From Bdellovibrionales bacterium (GTDB lineage: Bacteria > Bdellovibrionota > UBA1018 > CAIPTA01): a stretch of 7,878 nt of DNA. The number at the start of each line of letters is the position of its first letter. Positions within the stretch are counted from its first letter, which is position 1. Both the position numbers and the translations under genes were made by a program. The stretch spans positions 1-7,878 of the forward strand of contig JAKFYM010000201.1 of assembly GCA_021730855.1 (NCBI GenBank). The letters are read 5' to 3'. The notes beneath the pieces were generated by a model. That model saw only the letters and a program-made list of their open reading frames with translations, had not been told where the DNA came from and made no database searches. Shown one piece after another: positions 1-5,949 of the stretch.

Positions 1-1508
1 GAATCGGTGTCGTAGAGCGGAGTGATGGTTACCAGGAGGGAAAGCGGGCGGGCGTCCTTGGCCGCGATGTTCAGGTACTTAAAGATCGTTTCCTTGCCCC
101 CGGTCTCGAGGACTTGCTCGATGCTGAGATGGAGCTCCGCCAAGGGCCCAACCAGCACATCCTCTAGCCTAGTGCCGATCACGGTTTCACTCTGCACACC
201 TAGGAGATTCGCCGCCGATTTATTGATCGTGGTGATCGTGGATTCGGAGCTCACGGAACAAACGCCGGCGCTCACGTTGGCGAGGATGGCCTCAAGATAT
301 CGCCGCTTTTCTTGCAGCTCCTCGTTGGTCGAGCGCAAGGTGGAATAGGTGGACTGCAGATGATCGCGGTTTTCTTTGAGGTCGGCCGTCATTTTGTTGA
401 AGGCCATGCTCACCGTGGCGATTTCGTCGTCGCCCAAATTTTGGATTTCTACATCGAGGTTTCCGCTCCCCACTTCGCTCACCGCAAGGGCCAGGTGCTC
501 TAGAGGTAGGGTCATTTGCCGCGCTAGATAGAAGCCCACCCAAATTGCCGCAAAAATCACCAGGAGGGTGATGAGAATGAGGATCGCGAAATAAATCGTC
601 TTCACCGGATACTTGAGCGGATTCACATCGCGAAAATCAGCATAGGTGGAGGAAATCTCATCGACCTTATTCACCAAGCTGAGCGGCAGGTGATAGTTCA
701 CGGCCAAGGCACCCACGATCTTGCGGCTGGGCGCGGCCTTACGCAGGGGAATGATCGCTCGCAACACATCCCCCGTGCCCACATGCTGCACGAGCGAGAT
801 GATTTCCCCATCCAGTGCGTTCTGCACCGTATCGATAGGCAGGCGCGGGAAAAGCTCGGGATTCATCTCTGACTTCACCACGAGAGTGCGGGGATCAAGT
901 GGGTGCCAATACACCTCCACCGCATCCACGGCATATTTCGAGCGCAGCTGTGGAAGCTCGCGGGCCAGGCGCACGCGGGCATAACGATCCTCGAGATCCA
1001 TGCGCGTGCGCACCTCCTCCTGGATACGCTCGGCAAAGTGATGGGCACTGGCCTGGCTATTTTTGTAATAAAGATCCGTGATCTCGAGCGAGGCCTGGAG
1101 GGTATTCCCCACCTTCACGCTGAACCATTTGTCGAAAGTGGAGTTGATGTAGAAGGCGGAGATCAAAAAAAGCACAATCGCCGGAACGATCGAGAGCGTG
1201 AGAAAGCTTAAAACTAGTTTTGTTTTTAGCTTAGATCCCAAGAGCCCTTTACGGCGCTCAATCAATAGCTTGGAAAGATTCCGGAAAATCAAAAAGACCA
1301 GGATCGCGAGCAGGATCAAATTGAGGTTGATGATGCCGAAAAAGAAGATCGAGTTAACAAAGGGCAGGGTATTGGAAAGCTTGGCCAAACGGAGCAAAAA
1401 AATCGACAGCACCACGAGGGCCACGGACACCAAAACAATGGTGATCCGCTCTCGCCGGCGTTTGCGTTTTTCTCCTCTCTCGAGAGGAATCTCATCAAAA
1501 AATGGCAC
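1..1508 (-). CDS. ntrY: NtrY-like sensor histidine kinase, N-terminal part (3' end outside window)
   Basis: This is an unbroken minus-strand frame of 502 codons that leaves the window before any stop. The start is GTG at 1508; an in-frame TAG lies nine codons upstream, and AAGGTG sits 7 bases before the GTG as ribosome binding site. Visible layout: a basic N-terminus, hydrophobic helices at about residues 22-40, 53-75 and 97-121, an extracytoplasmic sensing region of about 122-298, a fourth helix at about 303-328, a HAMP linker (about 329-380, with the Pro-Leu-Glu and Asp-Asp-Glu-Ile-Ala signatures), a short coiled coil, and a PAS domain from about 402. This four-helix-HAMP-PAS order is typical of NtrY, which in known cases phosphorylates the response regulator NtrX to control nitrogen or redox metabolism. 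The kinase core (HisKA, ATPase) must lie beyond the left edge and is not seen. The stimulus is unknown. Another PAS/HAMP kinase is possible, but the three N-terminal helices favour NtrY. Confidence 0.85.
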   Translation of the reverse strand, partial: MPFFDEIPLERGEKRKRRRERITIVLVSVALVVLSIFLLRLAKLSNTLPFVNSIFFFGIINLNLILLAILVFLIFRNLSKLLIERRKGLLGSKLKTKLVLSFLTLSIVPAIVLFLISAFYINSTFDKWFSVKVGNTLQASLEITDLYYKNSQASAHHFAERIQEEVRTRMDLEDRYARVRLARELPQLRSKYAVDAVEVYWHPLDPRTLVVKSEMNPELFPRLPIDTVQNALDGEIISLVQHVGTGDVLRAIIPLRKAAPSRKIVGALAVNYHLPLSLVNKVDEISSTYADFRDVNPLKYPVKTIYFAILILITLLVIFAAIWVGFYLARQMTLPLEHLALAVSEVGSGNLDVEIQNLGDDEIATVSMAFNKMTADLKENRDHLQSTYSTLRSTNEELQEKRRYLEAILANVSAGVCSVSSESTITTINKSAANLLGVQSETVIGTRLEDVLVGPLAELHLSIEQVLETGGKETIFKYLNIAAKDARPLSLLVTITPLYDTD

Positions 1509-1557
1509 AGCGCAACACCTTACCGCGCTTCTCTAGGGCGCACAAGTTGACATCCCC

Positions 1558-1586
1558 TTGCTTTCACTCCTGTTCGCTCCTATAAG
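1558..1586 (+). promoter_or_regulatory. Predicted sigma70 promoter for rng
   Basis: TTGCTT (1558-1563) and TATAAG (1581-1586) are separated by exactly 17 bases, a good match to a housekeeping -35/-10 pair. Transcription would begin near 1593, giving a leader of roughly 130 bases before the rng ATG. A perfect TTGACA lies just upstream (1547-1552) but has no -10 box at a usable distance. I found no convincing promoter for the divergent ntrY. Confidence 0.5.
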
Positions 1587-1610
1587 TAAAGCTAGAGATC
1601 CGCTTTTTCA

Positions 1611-1630
1611 GCGACCCCCTTTTGGGTTGC
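1611..1630 (+). other. Hairpin in the rng leader
   Basis: Bases 1611-1617 pair with 1624-1630 in a 7-bp stem (one G-U pair) around the loop CCTTTT. No T-run follows, so it does not look like a terminator. A second, weaker hairpin lies at 1647-1661 (TGCAG, 5-base loop, CTGCA). Both fall inside the predicted untranslated leader of rng. In E. coli the related rne gene is autoregulated through a structured leader; a similar role here is inference only. Confidence 0.4.
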
Positions 1631-1721
1631 CTCAAGGTAGAATAAGTGCAGAATACCTGCAGACCCGAAGCTATGGCAATTCATTGCTCCTAGTTTCGCA
1701 GCATGAAAAAGTGAGAACTCT

Positions 1722-3566
1722 ATGCCCTCTGAACTAGTCATTAACGCAACCCTCCCCGAAATTCGCGTAGCCCTCCTGGAAGATGGGGAAATTTCCGACC
1801 TTTCCATCGAGTACGAGAAAAACAAAAGCATTGTCGGCAACGTCTATAAAGGCCGCATTGTGCGTGTCCTTCCCGGCATGCAGGCCGCTTTCGTGGATAT
1901 TGGCCTCGAACGCGCCGCCTTCCTGTACGTGGGCGACATTGTCTACGAATCTGAAGAGGAAGAAGAAGAGGGTGAGGACGAAGGCCCTCCCCCACAAGCC
2001 CTGGAAGCCGAGAGCGCTCCGGAAGCCGAAGAAGAAGGCAGTGGCACTCCCATCGAGTTTGAAGCGGCCGACATTTTGGCCGAACGCAATTTGGGCGAAA
2101 TTGAAGAGATCGACAACAAAACCGTGCCTCCTGAAGAAGGAGCCGCAGCCCCGGAAGCCGAGGGCGAAGGCGCCGAAGAAGAAGAGGGCCGGCGCTTCAC
2201 TCCTGCCGCTTCGCGTGGACAACACACCCGCCAAGATCGCTATCGCGGCCGCGGACGCTCCCGCTCGAAGCCGATGCGTCCCCGCCTCAATATCCAAGAC
2301 GTGGTCAAAGAAGGCCAGGATGTGGTGGTGCAGGTGGCAAAAGAGCCCATGGGCACCAAAGGCGCCCGACTGACTTGCCACATTTCTCTGCCTGGCCGCC
2401 ATGTGGTGCTGATGCCCACGGTGGACCATGTGGGAGTTTCCCGGAAGATTGCTTCGGGCGAAGAACGCCGGCGCCTGCGCGAGATCGTGGATGAACTACG
2501 CCCACCCGGCATGGGCATCATCGTGCGCACCGTGGCCGCTGAACAGACCAACGAGCAGCTCACGAACGAAATCAATTATCTCTTGAACCTCTGGGCCACG
2601 GTGAAGCGGAAGGTGGAGACGCAAAAAGCGCCTTTCTGCCTATACGAAGACCTGAACGTGGTGCTCAAAACCGTACGCGACTTTTTCACGGACGATATCC
2701 ACCGCCTCGTGGTGGATTCTCCCCGGGTGCACTCCTACGTGGTGGAATTCGCCGAACAGTTTGCTCCTCATCTAGTGAACCGCGTGGTGCGCTATACAGG
2801 AAAAGACCCTATCTTCGACGCTTATGGCATCGAGAGCGAAATCGTGCGCGCCCTGAACCGAAAAGTCTGGCTCAAGAGCGGCGGCTATTTGATCGTGGAC
2901 CAAACCGAAGCCCTCACCGTGATTGACGTGAACACCGGAAAATTCACGGGGAAGAAAAATCTCGAAGAGACCATTTTTAAGACCAATATGGAAGCCGTGA
3001 AGGAGGTGGCCTACCAGCTGCGTCTGCGCAATGTGGGCGGGATCATCATCATCGATCTCATCGACATGGAAAAAGCTTCGCACCGGGAGAAAGTGTACCG
3101 TACCCTCGAGGACGCCCTGAAGAAGGACCGCGCCAAGACCAATATCTTGCGCATCTCTGAGCTGGGCCTGATCCAGATGACCCGCAAGCGCACGCGGGAA
3201 TCGCTAAACCATGTGCTCTGTGAGCCCTGCCCTTATTGCAATGGCAAAGGCTTCACCAAGAACCTACGGACGGTTTGCTACGACATCTTTCGGGAACTGG
3301 AGCGAGCGGCCCTGGAAGGCGGCACCGTGGGCGCCCGCGTGGTGGCGCATCCCGAAGTGGTGGACACTCTTTTCCAAGACGAGCGCGATACACTCGATCG
3401 GCTGGAAGAGCGCTTCAGCATGAAGGTGTCGATCAAGGGCGACCAGACGCTGCATATCGAGGACTTTAAAGTGGAGGGGGAAAAGCTCAGCTTGGCCGCC
3501 CCACGCCGCACAACGGAAGTGGCTCCGGAACCAGCCGCACCTCCTGCTCCGCCGAGTGAGGCGTAA
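1722..3566 (+). CDS. rng: Ribonuclease G (RNase E/G family endoribonuclease)
   Basis: This 614-residue protein belongs to the RNase E/G family, which cuts single-stranded RNA 5'-end-dependently in rRNA maturation and mRNA decay. The N-terminus (residues 1-75) matches the start of RNase G. The S1 RNA-binding domain resumes at about 188-230, followed by the 5'-sensor and RNase H-like regions and the catalytic core. Asp402 (in DVNTG), Asn404 and Asp445 (in IIIIDLIDM) correspond to the metal-binding Asp303, Asn305 and Asp346 of E. coli RNase E, with identical 43-residue Asp spacing. Cys503 and Cys506 (CPYC) form the zinc-link motif. The protein exceeds E. coli RNase G (about 489 residues) mainly through an acidic/basic insertion at 76-187 and an Ala/Pro-rich tail. 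It lacks the long C-terminal degradosome scaffold of RNase E, so I call it RNase G. GTGAG at 1711-1715 is a weak ribosome binding site. The stop is 1 base from the stop of the convergent gene. Confidence 0.95.
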   Translation: MPSELVINATLPEIRVALLEDGEISDLSIEYEKNKSIVGNVYKGRIVRVLPGMQAAFVDIGLERAAFLYVGDIVYESEEEEEEGEDEGPPPQALEAESAPEAEEEGSGTPIEFEAADILAERNLGEIEEIDNKTVPPEEGAAAPEAEGEGAEEEEGRRFTPAASRGQHTRQDRYRGRGRSRSKPMRPRLNIQDVVKEGQDVVVQVAKEPMGTKGARLTCHISLPGRHVVLMPTVDHVGVSRKIASGEERRRLREIVDELRPPGMGIIVRTVAAEQTNEQLTNEINYLLNLWATVKRKVETQKAPFCLYEDLNVVLKTVRDFFTDDIHRLVVDSPRVHSYVVEFAEQFAPHLVNRVVRYTGKDPIFDAYGIESEIVRALNRKVWLKSGGYLIVDQTEALTVIDVNTGKFTGKKNLEETIFKTNMEAVKEVAYQLRLRNVGGIIIIDLIDMEKASHREKVYRTLEDALKKDRAKTNILRISELGLIQMTRKRTRESLNHVLCEPCPYCNGKGFTKNLRTVCYDIFRELERAALEGGTVGARVVAHPEVVDTLFQDERDTLDRLEERFSMKVSIKGDQTLHIEDFKVEGEKLSLAAPRRTTEVAPEPAAPPAPPSEA

Positions 3567-3585
3567 GCTAGAAGCGGAATTTTTT
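3548..3585 (+). terminator. Weak candidate rng terminator
   Basis: TCCGC (3548-3552) can pair with GCGGA (3574-3578), followed directly by ATTTTTT (six T at 3580-3585). The stem is only 5 bp with a 21-base loop, although CGCC/GGCG within the same stretch offers an alternative 4-bp stem. It spans the rng stop codon and the end of the convergent gene. It is offered only because no other termination signal exists at this junction. Confidence 0.22.
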
Positions 3586-3951
3586 GATGGGTGCCCAGAC
3601 GAGCAGATCCTTTGGGCTGGAGGGCGCCGCAGGCCTGAGGGCCGCGGTGCTTTCAGGATGGATGAGGCGCTGCAAACGGGCCTCGTCTTCCACTTCTTCG
3701 CCCTCTTTCACTCCGGCGAAGGCCGCAATCAAGACGCCTGTGACGGCCCCGATGGCGGCTCCATAAAAGATATTTTTCGTATGTTTGCCGGAGTCTTCGT
3801 AGAACGGCAGGGTAGATGCCCCGAGCACCGCCCCCGACACCGTGCTAAGGGCCACGGTGAGGGCAGCGTCCCCTGCATTGGCGGCTTGCGCGCGCGCGGA
3901 GGAAAAGAGGAGAAGCGCAAGGGCCAACACTGCAGGGGCTATTCTTTTCAA
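3568..3951 (-). CDS. Small exported glycine-zipper protein of unknown function
   Basis: I do not recognise a named family. The 127-residue product starts at TTG (3951), with AAGGA nine bases upstream inside the preceding gene. The N-terminus is a classical signal peptide: Lys-Arg, a Leu/Ala-rich core, and a likely signal peptidase I site after Ala-Gln-Ala at residue 23. Two small-residue-rich hydrophobic segments follow (about 31-49 and 60-80, with spaced Gly/Ala as in glycine zippers), separated by a short charged loop with Glu-Asp-Ser-Gly-Lys-His. A charged, proline-containing tail ends in a Phe-Arg-Phe strand. This suggests an envelope protein inserted in or packed against a membrane after export. 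The lipoprotein gene upstream overlaps it by 4 bases (TTGA), so the two are very probably co-translated. I have an impression of similar small proteins in Bdellovibrio-like genomes, which I cannot verify. Confidence 0.75.
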   Translation of the reverse strand: MKRIAPAVLALALLLFSSARAQAANAGDAALTVALSTVSGAVLGASTLPFYEDSGKHTKNIFYGAAIGAVTGVLIAAFAGVKEGEEVEDEARLQRLIHPESTAALRPAAPSSPKDLLVWAPIKKFRF

Positions 3952-4538
3952 GGCACGTAATCCTTCAGTAAGTTCAGCAGACGCTCACAGGATTTTCCTT
4001 GGATCTGCTTACGGTTGGTTTCGTAGGCATTGGACGTTTTATTCCAGAAAGAGATTTCTGTATCGCAAGCCAAGCTAGCCACTTTGCGCCCTTCGCCCTT
4101 GGTCACGGAAAAGGTGATAGGATTTTCCGCCTGCCCTTCCGCGGCAAAAGCAAAACGTTCCCCATCATTGATCTTGGTTTGCACCATTTTGTACGAGGTA
4201 CCTTGGATGTCCACGTAGAAATGATTGGTCTTGGGCAAATAACTGAATGACCAGCCTTTGTCCTTCATTAATATTTCTTGTTTGTTTTGGCTCGCTACCG
4301 CGCGATTGCTGGACTCTGCAGCGATGCGGCCGAACTTATCTTCCACTTCATTGAGCCACACGAAATCCCCACGCAGAGATGAGGGCTCGCGGCCGTCAAA
4401 CTGATGGTATTCGGTTTCCTCTTTGATGACTGATGGATCTGAACGACGGCTTCCGGTAGAAACGCAGGCCCACAAACTGCCTGCCAAAATAACGACGGTT
4501 GCTGTTCTGATCAGTGACTGGTACTTCCTGTACACCAT
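3948..4538 (-). CDS. Putative outer-membrane lipoprotein of unknown function
   Basis: I do not recognise the family. The ATG at 4538 is preferred over an in-frame start 48 bases upstream (4586) because a near-perfect AAGGAGG lies 8 bases before it, and the resulting 196-residue protein begins with a lipoprotein signal. That signal is a basic N-terminus, a hydrophobic stretch at about 10-24, then Leu-Trp-Ala-Cys with Cys25 as the probable lipidated residue. Trp at -2 is unusual for a lipobox. Val follows the cysteine, so an inner-membrane-retaining Asp is absent, which favours the outer membrane. The mature part is hydrophilic, with an alpha-rich first half and a probable beta-rich second half (residues 95-165). 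It carries two further cysteines (158, 184) that could form a disulfide. Two hand-counted 60-base lines of this gene are about 45% GC, lower than neighbouring genes. It is translationally coupled to the small exported protein downstream. Confidence 0.75.
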   Translation of the reverse strand: MVYRKYQSLIRTATVVILAGSLWACVSTGSRRSDPSVIKEETEYHQFDGREPSSLRGDFVWLNEVEDKFGRIAAESSNRAVASQNKQEILMKDKGWSFSYLPKTNHFYVDIQGTSYKMVQTKINDGERFAFAAEGQAENPITFSVTKGEGRKVASLACDTEISFWNKTSNAYETNRKQIQGKSCERLLNLLKDYVP

Positions 4539-4551
4539 GGCACCTTCCTCC

Positions 4552-4575
4552 TTCCAAAAGTATAGCACTTTGGAA
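4552..4575. promoter_or_regulatory. Inverted repeat over the -10 box, candidate operator
   Basis: TTCCAAA (4552-4558) and TTTGGAA (4569-4575) form a perfect 7-bp inverted repeat with a 10-base spacer. The spacer contains the predicted -10 hexamer (4559-4564), and one arm covers the predicted transcription start. A dimeric repressor bound here would block the lipoprotein promoter. No regulator gene is visible next to it, so function is inferred from position only. Confidence 0.35.
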
Positions 4576-4586
4576 AGCCCACTCAA
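4559..4586 (-). promoter_or_regulatory. Predicted sigma70 promoter of the lipoprotein operon
   Basis: Read on the minus strand, TTGAGT (4586-4581) and TATACT (4564-4559) are separated by 16 bases. Transcription would start near 4552, only about 14 bases before the ATG, so the mRNA would begin almost at the AAGGAGG ribosome binding site (4553-4547). The fit of promoter, binding site and start codon supports the chosen gene start. Confidence 0.6.
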
Positions 4587-4613
4587 GGTTTTCCTATCTA
4601 AAGCTAAATAGTT

Positions 4614-4623
4614 GTAAATTTAC
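4614..4623. promoter_or_regulatory. 10-bp palindrome upstream of maf
   Basis: GTAAATTTAC is a perfect palindrome ending 22 bases before the maf ATG, in the 107-base divergent region between the lipoprotein gene and maf. It could be an operator or simply AT-rich promoter DNA. Promoter assignment for maf is poor: TTGGAA (4570-4575) with TATCTA (4595-4600) has a 19-base spacer and is weak. Confidence 0.2.
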
Positions 4624-4645
4624 GGCTTTTTTTGATATTTCCACC

Positions 4646-5281
4646 ATGCCTATGATTCCTCTCTACTTAGCTTCGCGCTCCCCCCGTCGTAAAGACCTGC
4701 TCAGCCAAGCCAGCATCCGGTTTCAGGTGCATGTGCCCGCAGAGCCAGAGCTAGCGGCCCCCAAGAACCGCAGGAAAGAACAGCCGGGCCAGATCGTGCG
4801 TCGGATTTCTGACGCTAAGGCGGAAGCCTGTGCCGCCGAGTTACGGGCGAGCGGCTGCACGGAGGCACTGATTCTCGCTGCGGACACGCTCGTTTTTCTT
4901 AAAGAAAAAGTGTTGAGTAAGCCGGCCGACGAGACCGAGGCCTGCCTGATGCTGAAACGACTCTCCGGCAACTGGCATACCGTGGCCACGGGCGTGACCG
5001 TGCTCGCGATGAACGGCAAAAAGAGCACGAAAAAATCCATCCATGTAACAACGCGGGTGAAGTTTTTCCCCCTCGCCAAAGACTGGATCCATTGGTACGT
5101 GAAAACAGGAGAACCTATGGACAAGGCCGGAGCCTACGGCGCCCAGGGGTATGGTGCTGCGCTCGTGGAAAAATTTGCGGGTTCTTACACCAATGTGGTG
5201 GGGCTCCCTTTGGGGGAAACTCTATCTTTGCTCGAAAAAATCTCCGGGCATAGCCGCTCCGCCTTTCAGGAACACAAATGA
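4646..5281 (+). CDS. maf: Maf family nucleoside triphosphate pyrophosphatase (YhdE type)
   Basis: The 211-residue Maf protein hydrolyses non-canonical or surplus nucleoside triphosphates to monophosphate and pyrophosphate, a house-cleaning role also linked to septum inhibition. The signature LASRSPRRKDLL starts at residue 8. Other family marks are the catalytic-region Ala-Asp-Thr with Asp80, Lys-Pro at 92-93, SGNWHTVATGV near 107-117, and the block DKAGAYGAQGYG at 159-170 followed by Val-Val-Gly-Leu-Pro. The AGAYGxQG form matches the dTTP/UTP-hydrolysing YhdE group rather than the 7-methyl-GTP-hydrolysing YceF group. The frame stays open upstream to 4514, but homologues begin at the Ile-Pro-Leu-Tyr-Leu-Ala-Ser segment. 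I therefore chose ATG 4646; ATG 4652 is equally plausible, and neither has a clear Shine-Dalgarno. The stop overlaps the next start as ATGA. Confidence 0.93.
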   Translation: MPMIPLYLASRSPRRKDLLSQASIRFQVHVPAEPELAAPKNRRKEQPGQIVRRISDAKAEACAAELRASGCTEALILAADTLVFLKEKVLSKPADETEACLMLKRLSGNWHTVATGVTVLAMNGKKSTKKSIHVTTRVKFFPLAKDWIHWYVKTGEPMDKAGAYGAQGYGAALVEKFAGSYTNVVGLPLGETLSLLEKISGHSRSAFQEHK

Positions 5282-5949
5282 CACAAGAGCGGCTAGATGC
5301 GGTACGCGAGAAAATACGCGAGGCTTGCCAGCTTGCCGGACGAGCCGAAAAAGACGTGCTCTTGATCGGGGTGAGCAAGACCAAAAGTGCAGAAGAAGTG
5401 GCTGTACTGGCGGCTTTGGGCGTGCGCGATTTTGGGGAAAACTATGTGCAGGAGGCTCTGGGAAAAGTAAATGCCATGCCCGAGCTGCGCTGGCATTTCA
5501 TTGGCTCCTTGCAGTCGAATAAAGCCAAATTCCTTCCCGGAAATTTCACGCTTTTTCATGCCCTGGACTCCTTCACGCTCGCACAGAAATTGGACAAAGC
5601 CGCCGCTGCGAAGGGCCTCGTGCTGCCGGCCCTGGTGGAAGTGAATGTGGATGCCGAAGGCAGCAAGGCCGGGGTGGCCGATGCCCAGCTAGCGCGATTG
5701 CTCGAGCAACTGACCACTCTTCCACATCTCGAGATCCGCGGCTTGATGTGCATTCCCGCGCCCACAAATGAAAAACGCCGCCCCTTTGCCTCCTTGCGTG
5801 GTTTGCTCGAAGCCGTGAACCGCGAGGGCGCCTATCGCCTTCCTTTGCGAGAGCTCTCGATGGGCATGAGCCACGACTATCCCGAAGCCATCCTAGAAGG
5901 GGCCACGATGATCCGCGTGGGCACCGCTCTATTCGGAGAGCGGAAATGA
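5278..5949 (+). CDS. yggS: YggS/PLPBP family pyridoxal phosphate homeostasis protein
   Basis: The 223-residue protein is a single-domain TIM-barrel PLP-binding protein with no known catalytic activity that buffers pyridoxal 5'-phosphate and affects amino-acid and keto-acid balance. The PLP-binding lysine is Lys34 in LIGVSKTK, equivalent to Lys36 of E. coli YggS. Further family motifs are GENYVQE (53-59), WHFIGSLQSNK, EVNVDAEGSKAG, GLMCIPAP and the phosphate-binding C-terminal block SMGMSHDYPEAILEGATMIRVGTALFG. The ATG overlaps the maf stop (ATGA), with AGGAA five bases upstream, and its own stop overlaps the next ATG in the same way. The length is normal for the family and the frame is intact. 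Confidence 0.95.
   Translation: MTQERLDAVREKIREACQLAGRAEKDVLLIGVSKTKSAEEVAVLAALGVRDFGENYVQEALGKVNAMPELRWHFIGSLQSNKAKFLPGNFTLFHALDSFTLAQKLDKAAAAKGLVLPALVEVNVDAEGSKAGVADAQLARLLEQLTTLPHLEIRGLMCIPAPTNEKRRPFASLRGLLEAVNREGAYRLPLRELSMGMSHDYPEAILEGATMIRVGTALFGERK

Noticed and set aside
22..348. Plus-strand frame of 108 codons at the left edge
   Set aside because: It is antisense to the HAMP/PAS-encoding part of the ntrY-like gene, which reads through the whole region with clear domain signatures.
1198..1536. Plus-strand frame of 112 codons before the rng promoter
   Set aside because: It is antisense to the transmembrane-coding start of the kinase gene. The translation is Arg/Lys/Ser-rich without motifs.
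1547..1552. Perfect TTGACA as the rng -35 box
   Set aside because: No -10-like hexamer lies 16-18 bases downstream; the good TATAAG is 28 bases away and pairs better with TTGCTT at 1558-1563.
1673..1693. Six-codon mini-ORF (MAIHCS) in the rng leader as a leader peptide
   Set aside because: It has no ribosome binding site and no run of regulatory codons or attenuator structure, so a chance ATG is the simpler explanation.
1783..2373. A 196-codon plus-strand frame overlapping rng in another phase
   Set aside because: The translation is Lys/Pro/Trp-rich low complexity mirroring the GAA/GCC-rich insertion. It ends once the insertion ends and is a shadow of rng.
1734..2429. A 231-codon open frame antisense to the first part of rng
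   Set aside because: It is opposite the low-complexity Glu/Ala/Arg codons of the S1 insertion, which rarely produce stops on the other strand. The translation has no recognisable domain, and the sense frame is a convincing RNase G.
4514..4645. Extended N-terminus for Maf from the upstream open frame
   Set aside because: The extra 44 codons would cross the divergent lipoprotein promoter and its gene start. They have no family similarity, and Maf proteins begin right at the Leu-Tyr-Leu-Ala-Ser segment.
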